64,000 nucleotides of DNA from Bradyrhizobium sp. NFR13 (GTDB lineage: Bacteria; Pseudomonadota; Alphaproteobacteria; Rhizobiales; Xanthobacteraceae), in the NCBI RefSeq assembly GCF_900114605.1, contig NZ_FOTP01000003.1, positions 310,001-374,000 on the forward strand. Direction: 5' to 3'. Positions within the stretch are counted from its first letter, which is position 1. Every line of letters begins with the position of its first letter. A program made the position numbers and the translations under genes. This document shows, piece by piece, positions 42,054-51,662 of this stretch. The notes under the pieces are model-generated. The model was not told the DNA's origin. It made no database searches and was given only the letters and a program-made list of their open reading frames with translations.

Positions 42054-43066
42054 TCGATGATCTTGTCCGCGCGGGCCAGCAGCACCGGCGACACCGTCAG
42101 GTTCAGTGACTTCGCCGTCTTGAGATTGATGATCAGCTGATAAGTGCGCGGCGATCGCACCGGCAGCTCCGCGGGCTTGGCGCCGCGCAAGATCAGGTCG
42201 ATATATTCGACCATCGCCTCCACCAGCTCCGAGCGCTCCGACGCCGCCGATTCATACTTGAATCCATAGGAGACGAGGCCACCTTCGGTCATGAAGAAAT
42301 GATAGGAATAGACTGCCGGGACCGCGTTTGCCGCTACAGCGAATACGATCGCCTTGCGGTTGAGGACAGTGAACGCATCCGGCGTCACGACAAGTCCGCC
42401 GGCCGGTGCACCGCCGAGCCGGGCAATCTGCGCGGATATGTTGTCCGGATCCGAAATCGGAAGCGGGATGATGTCAACGCCGAAAGATGACGCCATCTCC
42501 CTCAACGGATCGAGATAGTAGTCGCCATTACGCGGCGCGGAGAGCGGATTGAAGATCACACCGACGCGCTTGACGTGAGGTGCAAGCTCCAAAAGGATCT
42601 CCAGCCATTTGCTACCCATCGATGGATGGCTGGTCGTGAAGCCCGTGGCATTTCCTCCCGGGCGCACCAGGCTCTGCACAAATCCACTGCTGACCGGATC
42701 CGCGGCTGTCGAGAAGACGAGCGGAATGGTCTGGGTCTCGCTCAAAATGGCCTGCGCATCGAGCACACCACCCGTGACGATGAGATCCGGCGTCCGCGCC
42801 ACGATCTGTTTGGCCATCGCCTTTCGTTGGACCGGATCGTTCAGACACGACAGCGCTTCATACTCGATCCCACGCCCATCGACCCATCCAAGCTCGCCAA
42901 GCCGGCCCTTCATCGCTGCCAGGCGCGCAACGGTCATAGGCTCATCATATGCGGTACTCAGCAGGAATGAGACGCGCCGCCGCTCGGGCGCAACCTGCGC
43001 GACGGCCAGGCACGGCAGGCCCAGAATCGCAGCGAACGCCAGAATACTTCGTCGATCGAACGCCAT
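42050..43066 (-). CDS. ABC_sub_bind (DUF534/TrpX-like) periplasmic binding protein
   Basis: A 338-aa receptor from the ATG at 43066, behind GGGAAAG; an ATG at 43078 is possible. A signal peptide (DRRSILAFAAILGLPCLAVAQ) precedes RRVSFLLSTAYDEPMTVARLAAMKGRLGELGW, the usual opening of ABC_sub_bind proteins, with GIPLVF-type TIPLVFSTAADPVSSGFVQSLVRPGGNATGFT in the middle. There is no permease or ATPase gene beside it; instead its stop overlaps the sensor kinase start (ATGA). That arrangement suggests it presents its ligand to the kinase's periplasmic domain, as TorT does for TorS. Confidence 0.88.
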   Translation of the reverse strand: MAFDRRSILAFAAILGLPCLAVAQVAPERRRVSFLLSTAYDEPMTVARLAAMKGRLGELGWVDGRGIEYEALSCLNDPVQRKAMAKQIVARTPDLIVTGGVLDAQAILSETQTIPLVFSTAADPVSSGFVQSLVRPGGNATGFTTSHPSMGSKWLEILLELAPHVKRVGVIFNPLSAPRNGDYYLDPLREMASSFGVDIIPLPISDPDNISAQIARLGGAPAGGLVVTPDAFTVLNRKAIVFAVAANAVPAVYSYHFFMTEGGLVSYGFKYESAASERSELVEAMVEYIDLILRGAKPAELPVRSPRTYQLIINLKTAKSLNLTVSPVLLARADKIIE

Positions 43067-43666
43067 AGTCTTTCCCATGAGGAATTTCCCAGCACAACAG
43101 CGAGACGTTGTACCGCGAGGCGGACATCCCACTACTCGCTTTTATCAAATATCCGAAATGGACGATCAGAGCGAGAACGATCAAAGCAGGTCGGGTTCGC
43201 TCGCCACCGAGCTCTTGGCAGGGGCGCCCCCCTGCGTGCTAGTGCAATAAGAGGACTTTATCCTCAGTTCCCGCAGTCGCAGGGCGCGCCTCGCCGAGTT
43301 AGACCTCCCGTCGGTCGGCGACGTGCAGCGCCTTGCGATCGGTCGCATCGCTATAGCGACCGAGGGTCGCATTGAGCGATTGGGACGAAATATCGAATGC
43401 GACCGTATCAGCAGCGTTCGTTTGAGCTATACAAGGACTGGTCGCAGCAATCAGACTATCGACGCAGCATTGCCAACGCAGTCGAGGATTTCTGCAATGT
43501 CGCGGTGTCGGGGTCGGCGTTTCCAGTTAAACCCGGACCGTCGTGATCCCGGCGATCTTGTCTTCGTTCACAGCGACTCTGCTCTGTTAACGCTCGGCCG
43601 CTCCGGTTGCCACAGCCAGTGTATCCGCGTCATAGTACCCTTGCCGACGGATCTCGCTAACGCAAA
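43067..43666. other. 600-bp intergenic region, no convincing gene
   Basis: The stretch has no recognised gene. A small frame at 43397-43546 (49 codons, MRPYQQRSFELYKDWSQQSD onward, GGGA about 12 bp upstream) has an amino-acid make-up that could be coding but matches nothing I know. A longer overlapping frame reads as arginine-rich noise. A short inverted repeat GAGGA...TCCTC is near 43251. This may be eroded DNA between the TPS/sensor block and the one-carbon cluster. Confidence 0.5.
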
Positions 43667-44194
43667 TTAAGCGGGCTCGACCTTGAACAGGCAGTGGTCG
43701 TGCTTGCCTTCTGCTTCGCAATAGACTTCCTGCGCACGAAGGTTCAGTTTGCGACCGGCACTTGCCGCGACATATTCGAGCGAGCCTTCGAGCCAGGATG
43801 CGAACATGTAGCAGACCTTGCGGCCGCTATTGCGGCGCTCGTCATCGACCATCGCCGAATTGCGCAGACGTACCGTCGCTGTCCCCTCATCCGGAAATAC
43901 GTCGAGCACGTCGAACTGTCCCCATCCGCGCTGCGTGATGCGGCGCATATAGTGACGGAACACATCGACGCCGGACATGCCGTGGAATTTGGCTTCCTTC
44001 TCGCACCAGTAATACGCCGAGCGATGACCGGCCGGCCGCAGAATGCGCTCCAGTTCCTCAGCCCCCACTGCCGCCTCGATGGCGAAGTGATTGTTCATAT
44101 AAAAATGCTGCGGCACCAGAATCATATTGGTCGCATCGACCGACCAGCGCCCTGTCTGGTCATCGACATTGATGTCAACCTGCGGCTTCCCCAT
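43667..44194 (-). CDS. V4R-domain protein (DUF5943-like) linked to dimethylglycine catabolism
   Basis: A 175-aa soluble protein. The C-terminal half, RKVCYMFASWLEGSLEYVAASAG...QEVYCEAEGKHDHCLFKVEP, has the V4R/4-vinyl-reductase pattern with two cysteines and a histidine (C-x5-H-x-HC) that may bind metal. The gene lies 1 bp after the M19 dipeptidase homologue, and a DUF5943 gene paired with a dipeptidase is the arrangement beside the dimethylglycine genes dgcAB of Pseudomonas aeruginosa. Function is unknown; a small-molecule or metal-linked accessory role is inferred. Family assignment is from memory of the context and should be treated as moderate. Confidence 0.75.
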   Translation of the reverse strand: MGKPQVDINVDDQTGRWSVDATNMILVPQHFYMNNHFAIEAAVGAEELERILRPAGHRSAYYWCEKEAKFHGMSGVDVFRHYMRRITQRGWGQFDVLDVFPDEGTATVRLRNSAMVDDERRNSGRKVCYMFASWLEGSLEYVAASAGRKLNLRAQEVYCEAEGKHDHCLFKVEPA

Positions 44195-44195
44195 C

Positions 44196-45173
44196 TCAGG
44201 CCCCCCAGACGGTCTTCAGAAGATTGACCCAGTTCTTGCCAATGACGGCCTCGATGCGCGATGCCTTCCAGCCGCGCTTTTCCATGGCGGCGGTGAGGTT
44301 TGGCCATTCGCCGATGGTCTTGATGCCTTCGGGATTGATGACGTCGCCGAAATTGGTGAGGCGGCGGCCATAACCCTTGTCATGGGTAATCCAGTCGAAG
44401 AATTCCTGGCCATAGCCCTGGGTGAAATCCGTGCCAATGCCGACGCTGTTCTCGCCGCAGATATCGACGACATATTCGATCGCCTCGACATAATCGTCCA
44501 CCGTCGATGCCGGACCGCGCTTCAGGAAAGGCGGGAACATGGTGACGCCGACAAAGCCACCGCGATCGACGATGAAACGCAGCTGCTCGTCGGACTTGTT
44601 GCGCGGGTGCTCCTTCATACCGGCCGGCAGGCAGTGCGAATAGGCGACCGGCTGCTTGGAGGCGAGGATGACGTCTTCACTGGTCTTCGATCCGACATGC
44701 GACAGGTCGCAGAGGATGCCAAGGCGGTTCATCTCGGCAACGACCTCGCGACCGAAGTCGGACAGGCCACCGTCCTTCGACTCGTAGCAGCCGGTGCCAA
44801 CCAAGTTCTGCGTGTTATAGGCCATCTGAATGATGCCGACGCCGAGCTCCTTGAACAGACCGAGATAGCCGATCTGATCTTCGATACCGGTGACGTTCTG
44901 CCAGCCCAGGATGATGCCGGTCTTGCCTTCTTCCTTGGCCTTGAGGATGTCAGCGGTGGTGTAGACCTGCTTGAGGATATCGCTGTTCTCGGCGAACCAT
45001 CGCTTCCACTTCACCACGTTGCGCATGGTGGCTTCGAAGCCCTCCCAGACGCAACAGGTGCAGTTCGCGGCGGTCAGTCCGCCCTTGCGCATGTCCTCGA
45101 AGACCGGGCGCCCGAAATCCGAGATGATCAATCCATCGACGACGATGGCGCTTTCATGGATGGTTGAGGACAT
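44196..45173 (-). CDS. M19 membrane-dipeptidase family protein with altered metal ligands
   Basis: A 325-aa amidohydrolase-fold protein recognisable as M19 by IIQMAYNTQNLVGTGCYE, GLSDFGREVVAEMNRLGILCDLSHVG and PVAYSHCLPAGMKEHPRNKSDEQLR. Of the five metal ligands of renal dipeptidase, the two later histidines (CDLSHVG, AYSHC) are present, but the N-terminal HxD is replaced by VVDGLIISDF and the bridging glutamate position reads GWQN. It therefore may bind one metal or use a different chemistry. It follows the livF gene in a leftward run and pairs with the V4R gene, as in pseudomonad dimethylglycine loci. Substrate unknown. Confidence 0.85.
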   Translation of the reverse strand: MSSTIHESAIVVDGLIISDFGRPVFEDMRKGGLTAANCTCCVWEGFEATMRNVVKWKRWFAENSDILKQVYTTADILKAKEEGKTGIILGWQNVTGIEDQIGYLGLFKELGVGIIQMAYNTQNLVGTGCYESKDGGLSDFGREVVAEMNRLGILCDLSHVGSKTSEDVILASKQPVAYSHCLPAGMKEHPRNKSDEQLRFIVDRGGFVGVTMFPPFLKRGPASTVDDYVEAIEYVVDICGENSVGIGTDFTQGYGQEFFDWITHDKGYGRRLTNFGDVINPEGIKTIGEWPNLTAAMEKRGWKASRIEAVIGKNWVNLLKTVWGA

Positions 45174-45253
45174 GACGTTTCCTTTCAGATGATAGTCTGA
45201 CTTTTCGTTGTGGTGCGGCAGCCATATCAGCTATCGCGGGACGTTCTTTCTGA

Positions 45254-45973
45254 TCAGTGCGCCCCACCGAAGTAGGCACTTTGGACTTCCTCGTTCTTTG
45301 CGAGCATCTCGGAGTCGCCCTGGACGATAATCTTGCCCTGCGACAGCACATAGCCGTAATGGGCGATCGCAAGGGTCTGGTTGACGTTCTGCTCGACCAG
45401 GAGAACCGTCACGCCTGTTTCGTTGAGCCGGCGCACGATGTTGAAGTTCTCCTGCACGAACAGCGGAGACAGACCCAGCGATGGCTCGTCGATGATCAGA
45501 AGCTTTGGATCCGTCATCATGCCGCGCCCGATCGACACCATCGCCTGCTCGCCGCCGGACATCGTGCCGGCAAGCTGCTTGGCGCGCTCTTTCAGGCGCG
45601 GAAACACCTCATACACCTTGCCAAGGCGCGCTTTGACCGTCTTCTCCGCATTGACGAGATAGGCGCCGACCCGAAGATTCTCTTCGACCGTCATCTTCGC
45701 GAAGATCCGGCGCCCTTCGGGAATGCACGCAATCCCGAGACTGACTATCTCATGCGTGGCCATCTGATCGAGCGTCTTGCCTTCGAACGCGATGGAACCG
45801 GCGCGCGGCGGCGTCAGTCGCAGAATCGAGCGGATCAGCGTCGATTTTCCGGCACCATTGGAGCCGAGAATACAGGTGATCTTGCCCGGCTGCACATCGA
45901 TCGATATGCCGGACAGCACGTCGGCCCGGTCGTAGGCGGTGAAGATGTTCTCGACTATGAGATGCCCGCTCAT
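45254..45973 (-). CDS. livF: ABC transporter ATP-binding protein LivF-like
   Basis: A 239-aa ATPase with Walker A GSNGAGKST, signature MSGGEQAMVSIGR and Walker B LLIIDEPSLGLSP, then the H-loop region VLLVEQNVNQ. Length and order of motifs are LivF-like. Its start overlaps the livG stop by 4 bp. It powers the importer of the one-carbon cluster with LivG. Confidence 0.93.
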   Translation of the reverse strand: MSGHLIVENIFTAYDRADVLSGISIDVQPGKITCILGSNGAGKSTLIRSILRLTPPRAGSIAFEGKTLDQMATHEIVSLGIACIPEGRRIFAKMTVEENLRVGAYLVNAEKTVKARLGKVYEVFPRLKERAKQLAGTMSGGEQAMVSIGRGMMTDPKLLIIDEPSLGLSPLFVQENFNIVRRLNETGVTVLLVEQNVNQTLAIAHYGYVLSQGKIIVQGDSEMLAKNEEVQSAYFGGAH

Positions 45974-46758
45974 GCTTGCCCCAAATAGGCTTCACGGACC
46001 ACAGGGTCGGCCGCGACGTCACGGAATTTGCCTTCGCAGATCTTCTTGCCGTAGTTCAGCACGACGCAGCGATCTGTGACACGTTCGATCAGCCCCATTT
46101 CGTGTTCAACAATGATGATCGTGAGGCCGCCAAGCGATTTACGGATGCCGAGAATTTCATCCACCACCTGATCCGTCTCGTCATGCGTCATGCCTGCAGA
46201 TGGCTCATCGAGCAACACGAGCTTTGGCTTGCCGATCAAGGCGCGGCAGATCTCGACCCTACGACGATCGATCATGCCGAGCGATATCGCCGGATCGAAC
46301 AGCTTGTCGGGCAGCGCGGGATTGAAGACATGCAGCAATTCGCGGGCTTCATCCGCAATCCTTCGCACATCCGCAGCGAATGATGTCCGCTGCACGATAT
46401 TGTGCCAGAGGCCATTATTCAGCGTCCGTTGCGCACCCAACGCAATATTGTCGAACACGGACAGCGACAGGCACAGGCGCGATCGCTGGAACGTACGTGA
46501 CAGGCCATAGGACGAGATGTTGTGAGCCTTCTCGCGGGTGATGTCGATGCCATCCAGCAGGATGTTGCCCGCGCTTGCGGAATAGACGCCGCTGATCACA
46601 TTGAGGAACGTGGTTTTGCCCGAGCCGTTCGGCCCGATCAGTCCAAGCACTTCGCCATTGCGAACGTCGATATTCAACTCATTGAGCGCGAACAGGCCAC
46701 CGAACCGGACCGTCAGACCGCGGCTTTCGAGCAGCACATCGTTGGACAAGCTCGTCAT
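45970..46758 (-). CDS. livG: ABC transporter ATP-binding protein LivG-like
   Basis: A 262-aa ATPase with [33 protein letters not shown], Walker [18 protein letters not shown] and [14 protein letters not shown], all standard for LivG. The signature region reads [17 protein letters not shown] instead of a clear LSYGxQR, a modest variant. It overlaps livM and livF by 4 bp each. Confidence 0.92.
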   Translation of the reverse strand: MTSLSNDVLLESRGLTVRFGGLFALNELNIDVRNGEVLGLIGPNGSGKTTFLNVISGVYSASAGNILLDGIDITREKAHNISSYGLSRTFQRSRLCLSLSVFDNIALGAQRTLNNGLWHNIVQRTSFAADVRRIADEARELLHVFNPALPDKLFDPAISLGMIDRRRVEICRALIGKPKLVLLDEPSAGMTHDETDQVVDEILGIRKSLGGLTIIIVEHEMGLIERVTDRCVVLNYGKKICEGKFRDVAADPVVREAYLGQA

Positions 46759-47921
46759 GCGCTTGCCTCCGTATGCAGTTTTCGGACCCGACGCGCCACC
46801 AGCCCATCCGGGCGCATGGTCAGGATCGCGATGACCAGCACGGCATAGAAGATCAGCCGGTATTCCTGGATGAACTGAAGCTTTTCGGGCAGCAGGACGA
46901 CGATCAGCGCCGCCGGCAGCACGCCCCAGCGATTGCCGATACCGCCGAGGATCACGATGGACACCATCACCAGCGAGTCGCCGAACGTGAAATTCGCGGG
47001 CGCGATGAATCCCGTCATTTTCGCATAGACCGCCCCCATCAGGCCGGCCAGAAAGTTACCGAGCGTGAATGCCAGCACTTTCCAGTAAGCGATCTTCAGT
47101 CCGAAAACGGAGGCTGCGGTCTCGTCGAGGCGCACCACATCGAACCAGACGCCGACCCATGAGCGGTCCAGCAGTCCGACAAAGATCATCGCCAGCGCCG
47201 TCAGAATACCGGTCAGGATCACGTAGTTCACATAGGACGACAGCACGAGGCCGAAGATATGGATGTCATTGGTGAAGTCCCAGCCGAACAGATTGATACC
47301 GGGTAGCTTCAGGCCCTGCGGACCGCCAAAGAAGTCATTCGCATCGAGAAAGACATTAAACATCACGCCGAACGCCATGGTCGTCAGCGCGCCGTAATGT
47401 CCGCGGGTGCGCAGCACCGGGAGAATGAGCAGCGAGCCGATGAAGACCGCGACCAAGCCGCCGCAGACCAGAACCAGCGCATCGGGCAGACCGCCCTGCT
47501 GTCCCAGCATCGCCGCCGTATATCCACCGGTACCGGCGAAAGCTGCGGCTGCAAAGTTGGTCAGGCCAGCATAGCCCATCTGCACAGTGAGGCCGAGGCA
47601 GATGGTCGCGTAGATCAGCACCGTCGCCAGCATCAGCAGGCCGAAATTGTCGTCGCGCAGCACGAAGATGACAGCGAGCGAGGCCACCATGATCAGGCCA
47701 CGCAGCAGCCAGGGATTTTCCGAAGCGGCCACTTCCATCGCGGCGACGCCTCCGAACCGGGCGGCGCAGAAGCAGACCGCAGCCGTGATCGCCAGTGCGG
47801 CGCCGAGCCATCTCTGATTTTCGATCAGGACCAGCGCCGTGAGCGCCACTGCAGCGAAGGCCACAGCAACAAACAGCGGCCACACCGGCACCCGTACAAG
47901 CGTCCGAGAGGTCGGCGTCAT
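46755..47921 (-). CDS. livM: Branched-chain amino acid-type ABC permease LivM-like
   Basis: A 388-aa inner-membrane permease with about ten hydrophobic segments; [37 protein letters not shown] and [27 protein letters not shown] mark the LivM family. It is longer than usual because of an N-terminal pair of helices before residue 80. It overlaps livH and livG by 4 bp and pairs with LivH in the membrane. Confidence 0.92.
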   Translation of the reverse strand: MTPTSRTLVRVPVWPLFVAVAFAAVALTALVLIENQRWLGAALAITAAVCFCAARFGGVAAMEVAASENPWLLRGLIMVASLAVIFVLRDDNFGLLMLATVLIYATICLGLTVQMGYAGLTNFAAAAFAGTGGYTAAMLGQQGGLPDALVLVCGGLVAVFIGSLLILPVLRTRGHYGALTTMAFGVMFNVFLDANDFFGGPQGLKLPGINLFGWDFTNDIHIFGLVLSSYVNYVILTGILTALAMIFVGLLDRSWVGVWFDVVRLDETAASVFGLKIAYWKVLAFTLGNFLAGLMGAVYAKMTGFIAPANFTFGDSLVMVSIVILGGIGNRWGVLPAALIVVLLPEKLQFIQEYRLIFYAVLVIAILTMRPDGLVARRVRKLHTEASA

Positions 47922-48829
47922 ACCCGCTCGCTCCCGCGTTCGGCGAGAAGCCCGGTCGGTCGCCAGGTGATGAGGACGATGATCAGCACGAAAGCGAACA
48001 CGTTCTTGTAGTCGCTCATCGACGGTATCGCGGCAACGACGAAAGTCTGCAGCCCTGCGAACAGATAGCCGCCGATAATCGCGCCCCAGATATTGCCGAG
48101 ACCGCCCACGATCGCAGCCGTGAAGCCGATTACGGCCAGCAGCAGGCCCATACTATAATTGATCTCGCTGTAATACAGCGCATAGATCATGCCGGCGAAG
48201 CCTGCGGTGATGGAGCCCAGTGCAAAGGTCAGCGGGATGATGCGACCGAAATTAATCCCCATCACACGTGCCGTTTCGGTATCTTCGGCCACCGCTCGCA
48301 TCGCAAGGCCGAATTTGGAGTGGTTGATGATCCAGTAAACGGCTCCGATCGAGGCGGCGCCGGCAATGATCAGGATAATAGCGTCCGTGCGGAAGAACGA
48401 CGGACCGATATTGAAGCCTCCGGCCGGCAGCAATTCCGGAAAGCGCTGTGGATTGGTGCCATTCGGAAAGAACAGCCGGATGGCTTCACGGATGGCCGTA
48501 CCGACCATCATCGTCATCAGCAGCATGTTGAGCGGCGGCGCATTGCGCAGCGGCATGATGAGAAAATGCGAAATGCCGGCGCCGACCACCGCGGTCAGTG
48601 CCATTGCCACGCACAGCGCGACAATGAACTGCAGCGGCACCGACAGTCCCAGCGCGTTCGCCGCCCAGACGGCGACGAGGCCTCCGAAGGCGCCGAGCGT
48701 GAGCACGTCCCCGTGCGAGAACTTGATCACATTCATGACGCCGAAGAAGATGGTGAACCCCATGGCGACGAGGCCATAGATCGTTCCTTGCATCAAGCCG
48801 TTCAGCAGGTGTTGACCGATCATACCCAT
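47918..48829 (-). CDS. livH: Branched-chain amino acid-type ABC permease LivH-like
   Basis: A permease of about 303 aa from ATG 48829 (48823 is a close alternative); the longer open frame upstream runs back into livK and has no conserved sequence. GQHLLNGLMQGTIYGLVAMGFTIFFGVMNVIKFSHGDVLTLGAF is the LivH start, and GFTAAIVGGLGNIWGAIIGGYLFAGLQT the C-terminal loop. It follows livK by 22 bp. Confidence 0.92.
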   Translation of the reverse strand: MGMIGQHLLNGLMQGTIYGLVAMGFTIFFGVMNVIKFSHGDVLTLGAFGGLVAVWAANALGLSVPLQFIVALCVAMALTAVVGAGISHFLIMPLRNAPPLNMLLMTMMVGTAIREAIRLFFPNGTNPQRFPELLPAGGFNIGPSFFRTDAIILIIAGAASIGAVYWIINHSKFGLAMRAVAEDTETARVMGINFGRIIPLTFALGSITAGFAGMIYALYYSEINYSMGLLLAVIGFTAAIVGGLGNIWGAIIGGYLFAGLQTFVVAAIPSMSDYKNVFAFVLIIVLITWRPTGLLAERGSERV

Positions 48830-48851
48830 GGGATGTCCCGACGATCCGCGC

Positions 48852-50036
48852 TTACGGCAGGTTCTTGAGCTTGCGCTTGCCGGACACGTATTCGCTTTCT
48901 TCCCAGACCACCCACTTGCCGTCCTGGACGACATAACTCGTGGTCAGCGGCGTGATGTTCTGGCCATGGTCGTCGAAGGTGACCGGACCGACGATGGACG
49001 GACGGTCCTTCACATCGCCGAGGTCGGCGGTAACCTTGGCGCGATCCGGCCCGACCTTCTCGATGGTCTCCATGACCAGACGGGTGGCGACATAAGCGAA
49101 CGGTCCATAAGCTTCCGGCGGTTCCGAATAGCCGGCAGCCTTGTAGGCATCCGCAAACATCTTGCCGCCCGGCATCTTAGACAGCGGCGGGCTGTCGAAG
49201 AAGGTCAGCGCGCCTTCGGCGAGCTCCGGACCAGCGGCGTTGACGAACGCGTCGCCCATGATGCCGGAATTGCCCTCCAACTGCGCGTTGATGCCGAACT
49301 TGGCCATCTGCGTGCGGAGGCGCGCGCCGAGCGGCGTCAGGCCGCCAAAATAGATGACCTCCGGATTGAGCTCCTTGATCTTGGTCAGCTCGGCCGACAG
49401 ATCCTGCTGATCCGGCGGGACCGAGAAGCTGCCCAGGATTTCATTACCGTTCTCGAGCGTGAACTGGGTGAAGTACTTGTTCATCGACTTGCCGTAGTCG
49501 GTGGAGTCGGCGAAGGACACGAACTTCTTGTAGCCGCGCGCCTTCATGAACTGCGCGCCGATGCGGTTCTGGCCGATCAGGATGCCGCTGACGCGGTGCA
49601 CTTCCGGATATTTCTTGGCATAGGTAATTTCGGGTAGCACGGCCGCCCACACGACCATCGGCATCTTGAAGCGATTGAAGATATCGACGGTGGCAATCGC
49701 AGTAGCGGAACAGTAATGCGGGATCGCCGCGATGATCGAACGATCGGACGCGATCTTCGTGACGACCTGCACGCCCACGTTGGGCTTGCATTCGTCGTCA
49801 AGCACGACGAGCTCGTACTCATATTTGGTGTTGGGCTCGGCATTCATCAGCTTCACGGCCAGTTCGGCCGAGTTGCGTCCGCCAATACCGTGAGGCGAAA
49901 TAGCGCCGGTCAGCGGACCCACGAAAGCAATCTTTACCTTGTCCTTGGCGAAGGCCGCGCTGAAGCTGCCAAAGGCCAGTGGCAACACGCTCGCAACGGC
50001 CAATGCGGCCAAACCACGCTTGCTAATCGTCCCCAT
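48852..50036 (-). CDS. livK: ABC transporter substrate-binding protein LivK-like
   Basis: A 394-aa periplasmic receptor with a Sec signal ending near AAFAKD and mature start VKIAFVGPLTGAISPHGIGGRNSAELAVKLMN. The ATG at 50036 follows GGAAGGATC. It heads livK-H-M-G-F, placed between purU and the M19/V4R genes in one direction. Its setting in a sarcosine/glycine-betaine type cluster suggests a methylated amine, amino acid or peptide ligand, but the sequence does not show which. The 274-bp gap to purU suggests its own promoter; I see no clear regulatory motif there. Confidence 0.92.
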   Translation of the reverse strand: MGTISKRGLAALAVASVLPLAFGSFSAAFAKDKVKIAFVGPLTGAISPHGIGGRNSAELAVKLMNAEPNTKYEYELVVLDDECKPNVGVQVVTKIASDRSIIAAIPHYCSATAIATVDIFNRFKMPMVVWAAVLPEITYAKKYPEVHRVSGILIGQNRIGAQFMKARGYKKFVSFADSTDYGKSMNKYFTQFTLENGNEILGSFSVPPDQQDLSAELTKIKELNPEVIYFGGLTPLGARLRTQMAKFGINAQLEGNSGIMGDAFVNAAGPELAEGALTFFDSPPLSKMPGGKMFADAYKAAGYSEPPEAYGPFAYVATRLVMETIEKVGPDRAKVTADLGDVKDRPSIVGPVTFDDHGQNITPLTTSYVVQDGKWVVWEESEYVSGKRKLKNLP

Positions 50037-50310
50037 CGCTGATCCTTCCAGGTTGATCCAGCCTGCAACGCTAGTGGTCCGCGAATGCGGCAGATAGGAT
50101 GCACGCGCGCTGTTGCTTGTAGAATTGCGTCATAACTACCGAATATCGACTGCCGGTTCTTGGTTCGCGCGCCGACTGCTCGTCGGACTATTTTGCGTAG
50201 CAAACACAATGATTTCCGCTGCGCTGCAAAATTCATCGCGAAGATCAAATCTTGGCCTGCACTTGCTTTTCAAACGGGCATCACGCGTCGTTCGTGATCT
50301 TATTCCCGGG

Positions 50311-51162
50311 CTAGAACACCACCGTCTTGCGTCCGTTTAAAAGGACACGGCGCTCGAGATGCAGCCGTACCGCGCGCGCCAGAACTCGCGACTCGATGTC
50401 GCGCCCAACGGCAACAAGATCGTCCGAGGACGACGCGTGCGTCACCCGTTCGGTCTCCTGTTCGATGATCGGGCCCTCATCGAGATCCGGCGTCGCGTAA
50501 TGCGCGGTGGCGCCGATGATCTTGACGCCTCTGTCGTGAGCCTGGTGATAGGGCCGTGCGCCCTTGAAGCTCGGCAAGAAGGAGTGGTGGATGTTGATGA
50601 CGTGACCATAGAGCTTGCTCGACAGATCGTCCGACAGGATCTGCATATAACGTGCAAGAATGACCAGATCGGCGCCTTCCTTCAGATACAGCTCGTAGAG
50701 TTGCCGCTCCTGCTCCGGCTTGGTCTCATTGCTGACGGGCCAGTGATAGTACGGGATCCCCGCTTTCGCAGCGATCGGTTCGCAGTCGCGGTGGTTCGAC
50801 ACAATCGCCACCACCTCGGCTTTCAGCCAGCCGACTTTGACCTGATACAGCAGCTGCTCGAGACAATGGTCCGACTTGGAGACCATGATGATCAGCCGGG
50901 GACGCGACGCGGCATCGACCAGAACCGCGTTCATCTCGAATCGAGACAGCACAGGATTGAGCACCGCTTCCAGAGTCTTCCGACTGATCGAATCCGGCGT
51001 CTCGAAAGCAATGCGCATGAACAGGCGGTTGGTCGTCCTGTCCCAGAACTGTGCGCTTTCAAGGATGTTGCTATCGACATCGGAAATCGCCGTCGTGACG
51101 GTCGACACGATGCGCGGACGATCCTGGCAATAGAAGGTCAGGATCCAGTTCTTCTTCGTCAT
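50311..51162 (-). CDS. purU: Formyltetrahydrofolate deformylase
   Basis: A 283-aa cytoplasmic enzyme that hydrolyses 10-formyl-THF to formate and THF. An N-terminal ACT domain (ILTFYCQDRPRIVSTVTTAI) precedes a formyltransferase-type domain with INIHHSFLPSFKGARPYHQAHDRGVKIIGATAHYATPDLDEGPIIEQ, including the catalytic N-H-D set. PurU next to sarcosine oxidase genes drains one-carbon units made by demethylation and regenerates THF. It is downstream of the broken folB in the same direction. Confidence 0.95.
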   Translation of the reverse strand: MTKKNWILTFYCQDRPRIVSTVTTAISDVDSNILESAQFWDRTTNRLFMRIAFETPDSISRKTLEAVLNPVLSRFEMNAVLVDAASRPRLIIMVSKSDHCLEQLLYQVKVGWLKAEVVAIVSNHRDCEPIAAKAGIPYYHWPVSNETKPEQERQLYELYLKEGADLVILARYMQILSDDLSSKLYGHVINIHHSFLPSFKGARPYHQAHDRGVKIIGATAHYATPDLDEGPIIEQETERVTHASSSDDLVAVGRDIESRVLARAVRLHLERRVLLNGRKTVVF

Positions 51163-51259
51163 CTTGCTTATCTCGGTGGTAGATCGATCGCACGGCTGCG
51201 ATCGCTATGGGTGAAACATTGGTCTGGCTGCCGCGCAGCGGGATCCGCAGACGCCCACA

Positions 51260-51650
51260 TCACGCGGCCCGACGATGCCTGTCGGCGCGGTATCGCGTCA
51301 GCTCTATGCCGACGTCTTCTAAGATCGCTGTGATTGGCACCTGCGGCTTGTGGACGGCGACGCGCACGGCGCTAGCGCGCGCATGGACATCGCGATGGCT
51401 GCCGCGGCCCGCTCCAACAGCACGTGGCGCCCAGAAATGCCTCCGTCGCGGTGGCGACGACCGACGCATAGTCGATCGTCTGTCCGATGTCGTCCGAACT
51501 GGCCGCGTCACAGAGGTCGATCTGCAGATCGATATCGATCACGAAGCGCTGCCCCAGTTGCGCCTCGTGATCCAGCAAGCCGTGGCGCGCGTAAACATTC
51601 AGCCCTTGGATGAATATCCCCTCGGCCTGCCCCTCTCCGAAACGCTCCAT
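51260..51650 (-). pseudogene. folB: Dihydroneopterin aldolase-like gene (folB) with frameshifts
   Basis: The N-terminal part IFIQGLNVYARHGLLDHEAQLGQRFVIDIDLQID...IGQTIDYASVVATATEAFLG is a normal FolB start. The next segment, HVLLERAAAAIAMSM, is in another frame, and the end, ASAVRVAVHKPQVPITAILEDVGIEL, in a third, so two frame changes are needed to read the whole protein (near 51437 and near 51385, the latter in a GCGCGC tract). FolB homologues occur with soxBDAG and purU, where they support folate use. Either the gene is dead or the sequence has indel errors. Confidence 0.7.
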
Positions 51651-51662
51651 CAAGCTGCCTGA

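Noticed and set aside
43323-43670. A 115-codon open frame in the gap before the V4R gene
   Set aside because: Arginine/serine-rich, no recognisable motif, no good ribosome site; the overlapping 49-codon frame is only slightly more plausible.
50160-50200. Hairpin CCGAC-tgct-CGTCGG after purU as a terminator
   Set aside because: Short stem and no T-run on the strand of purU.
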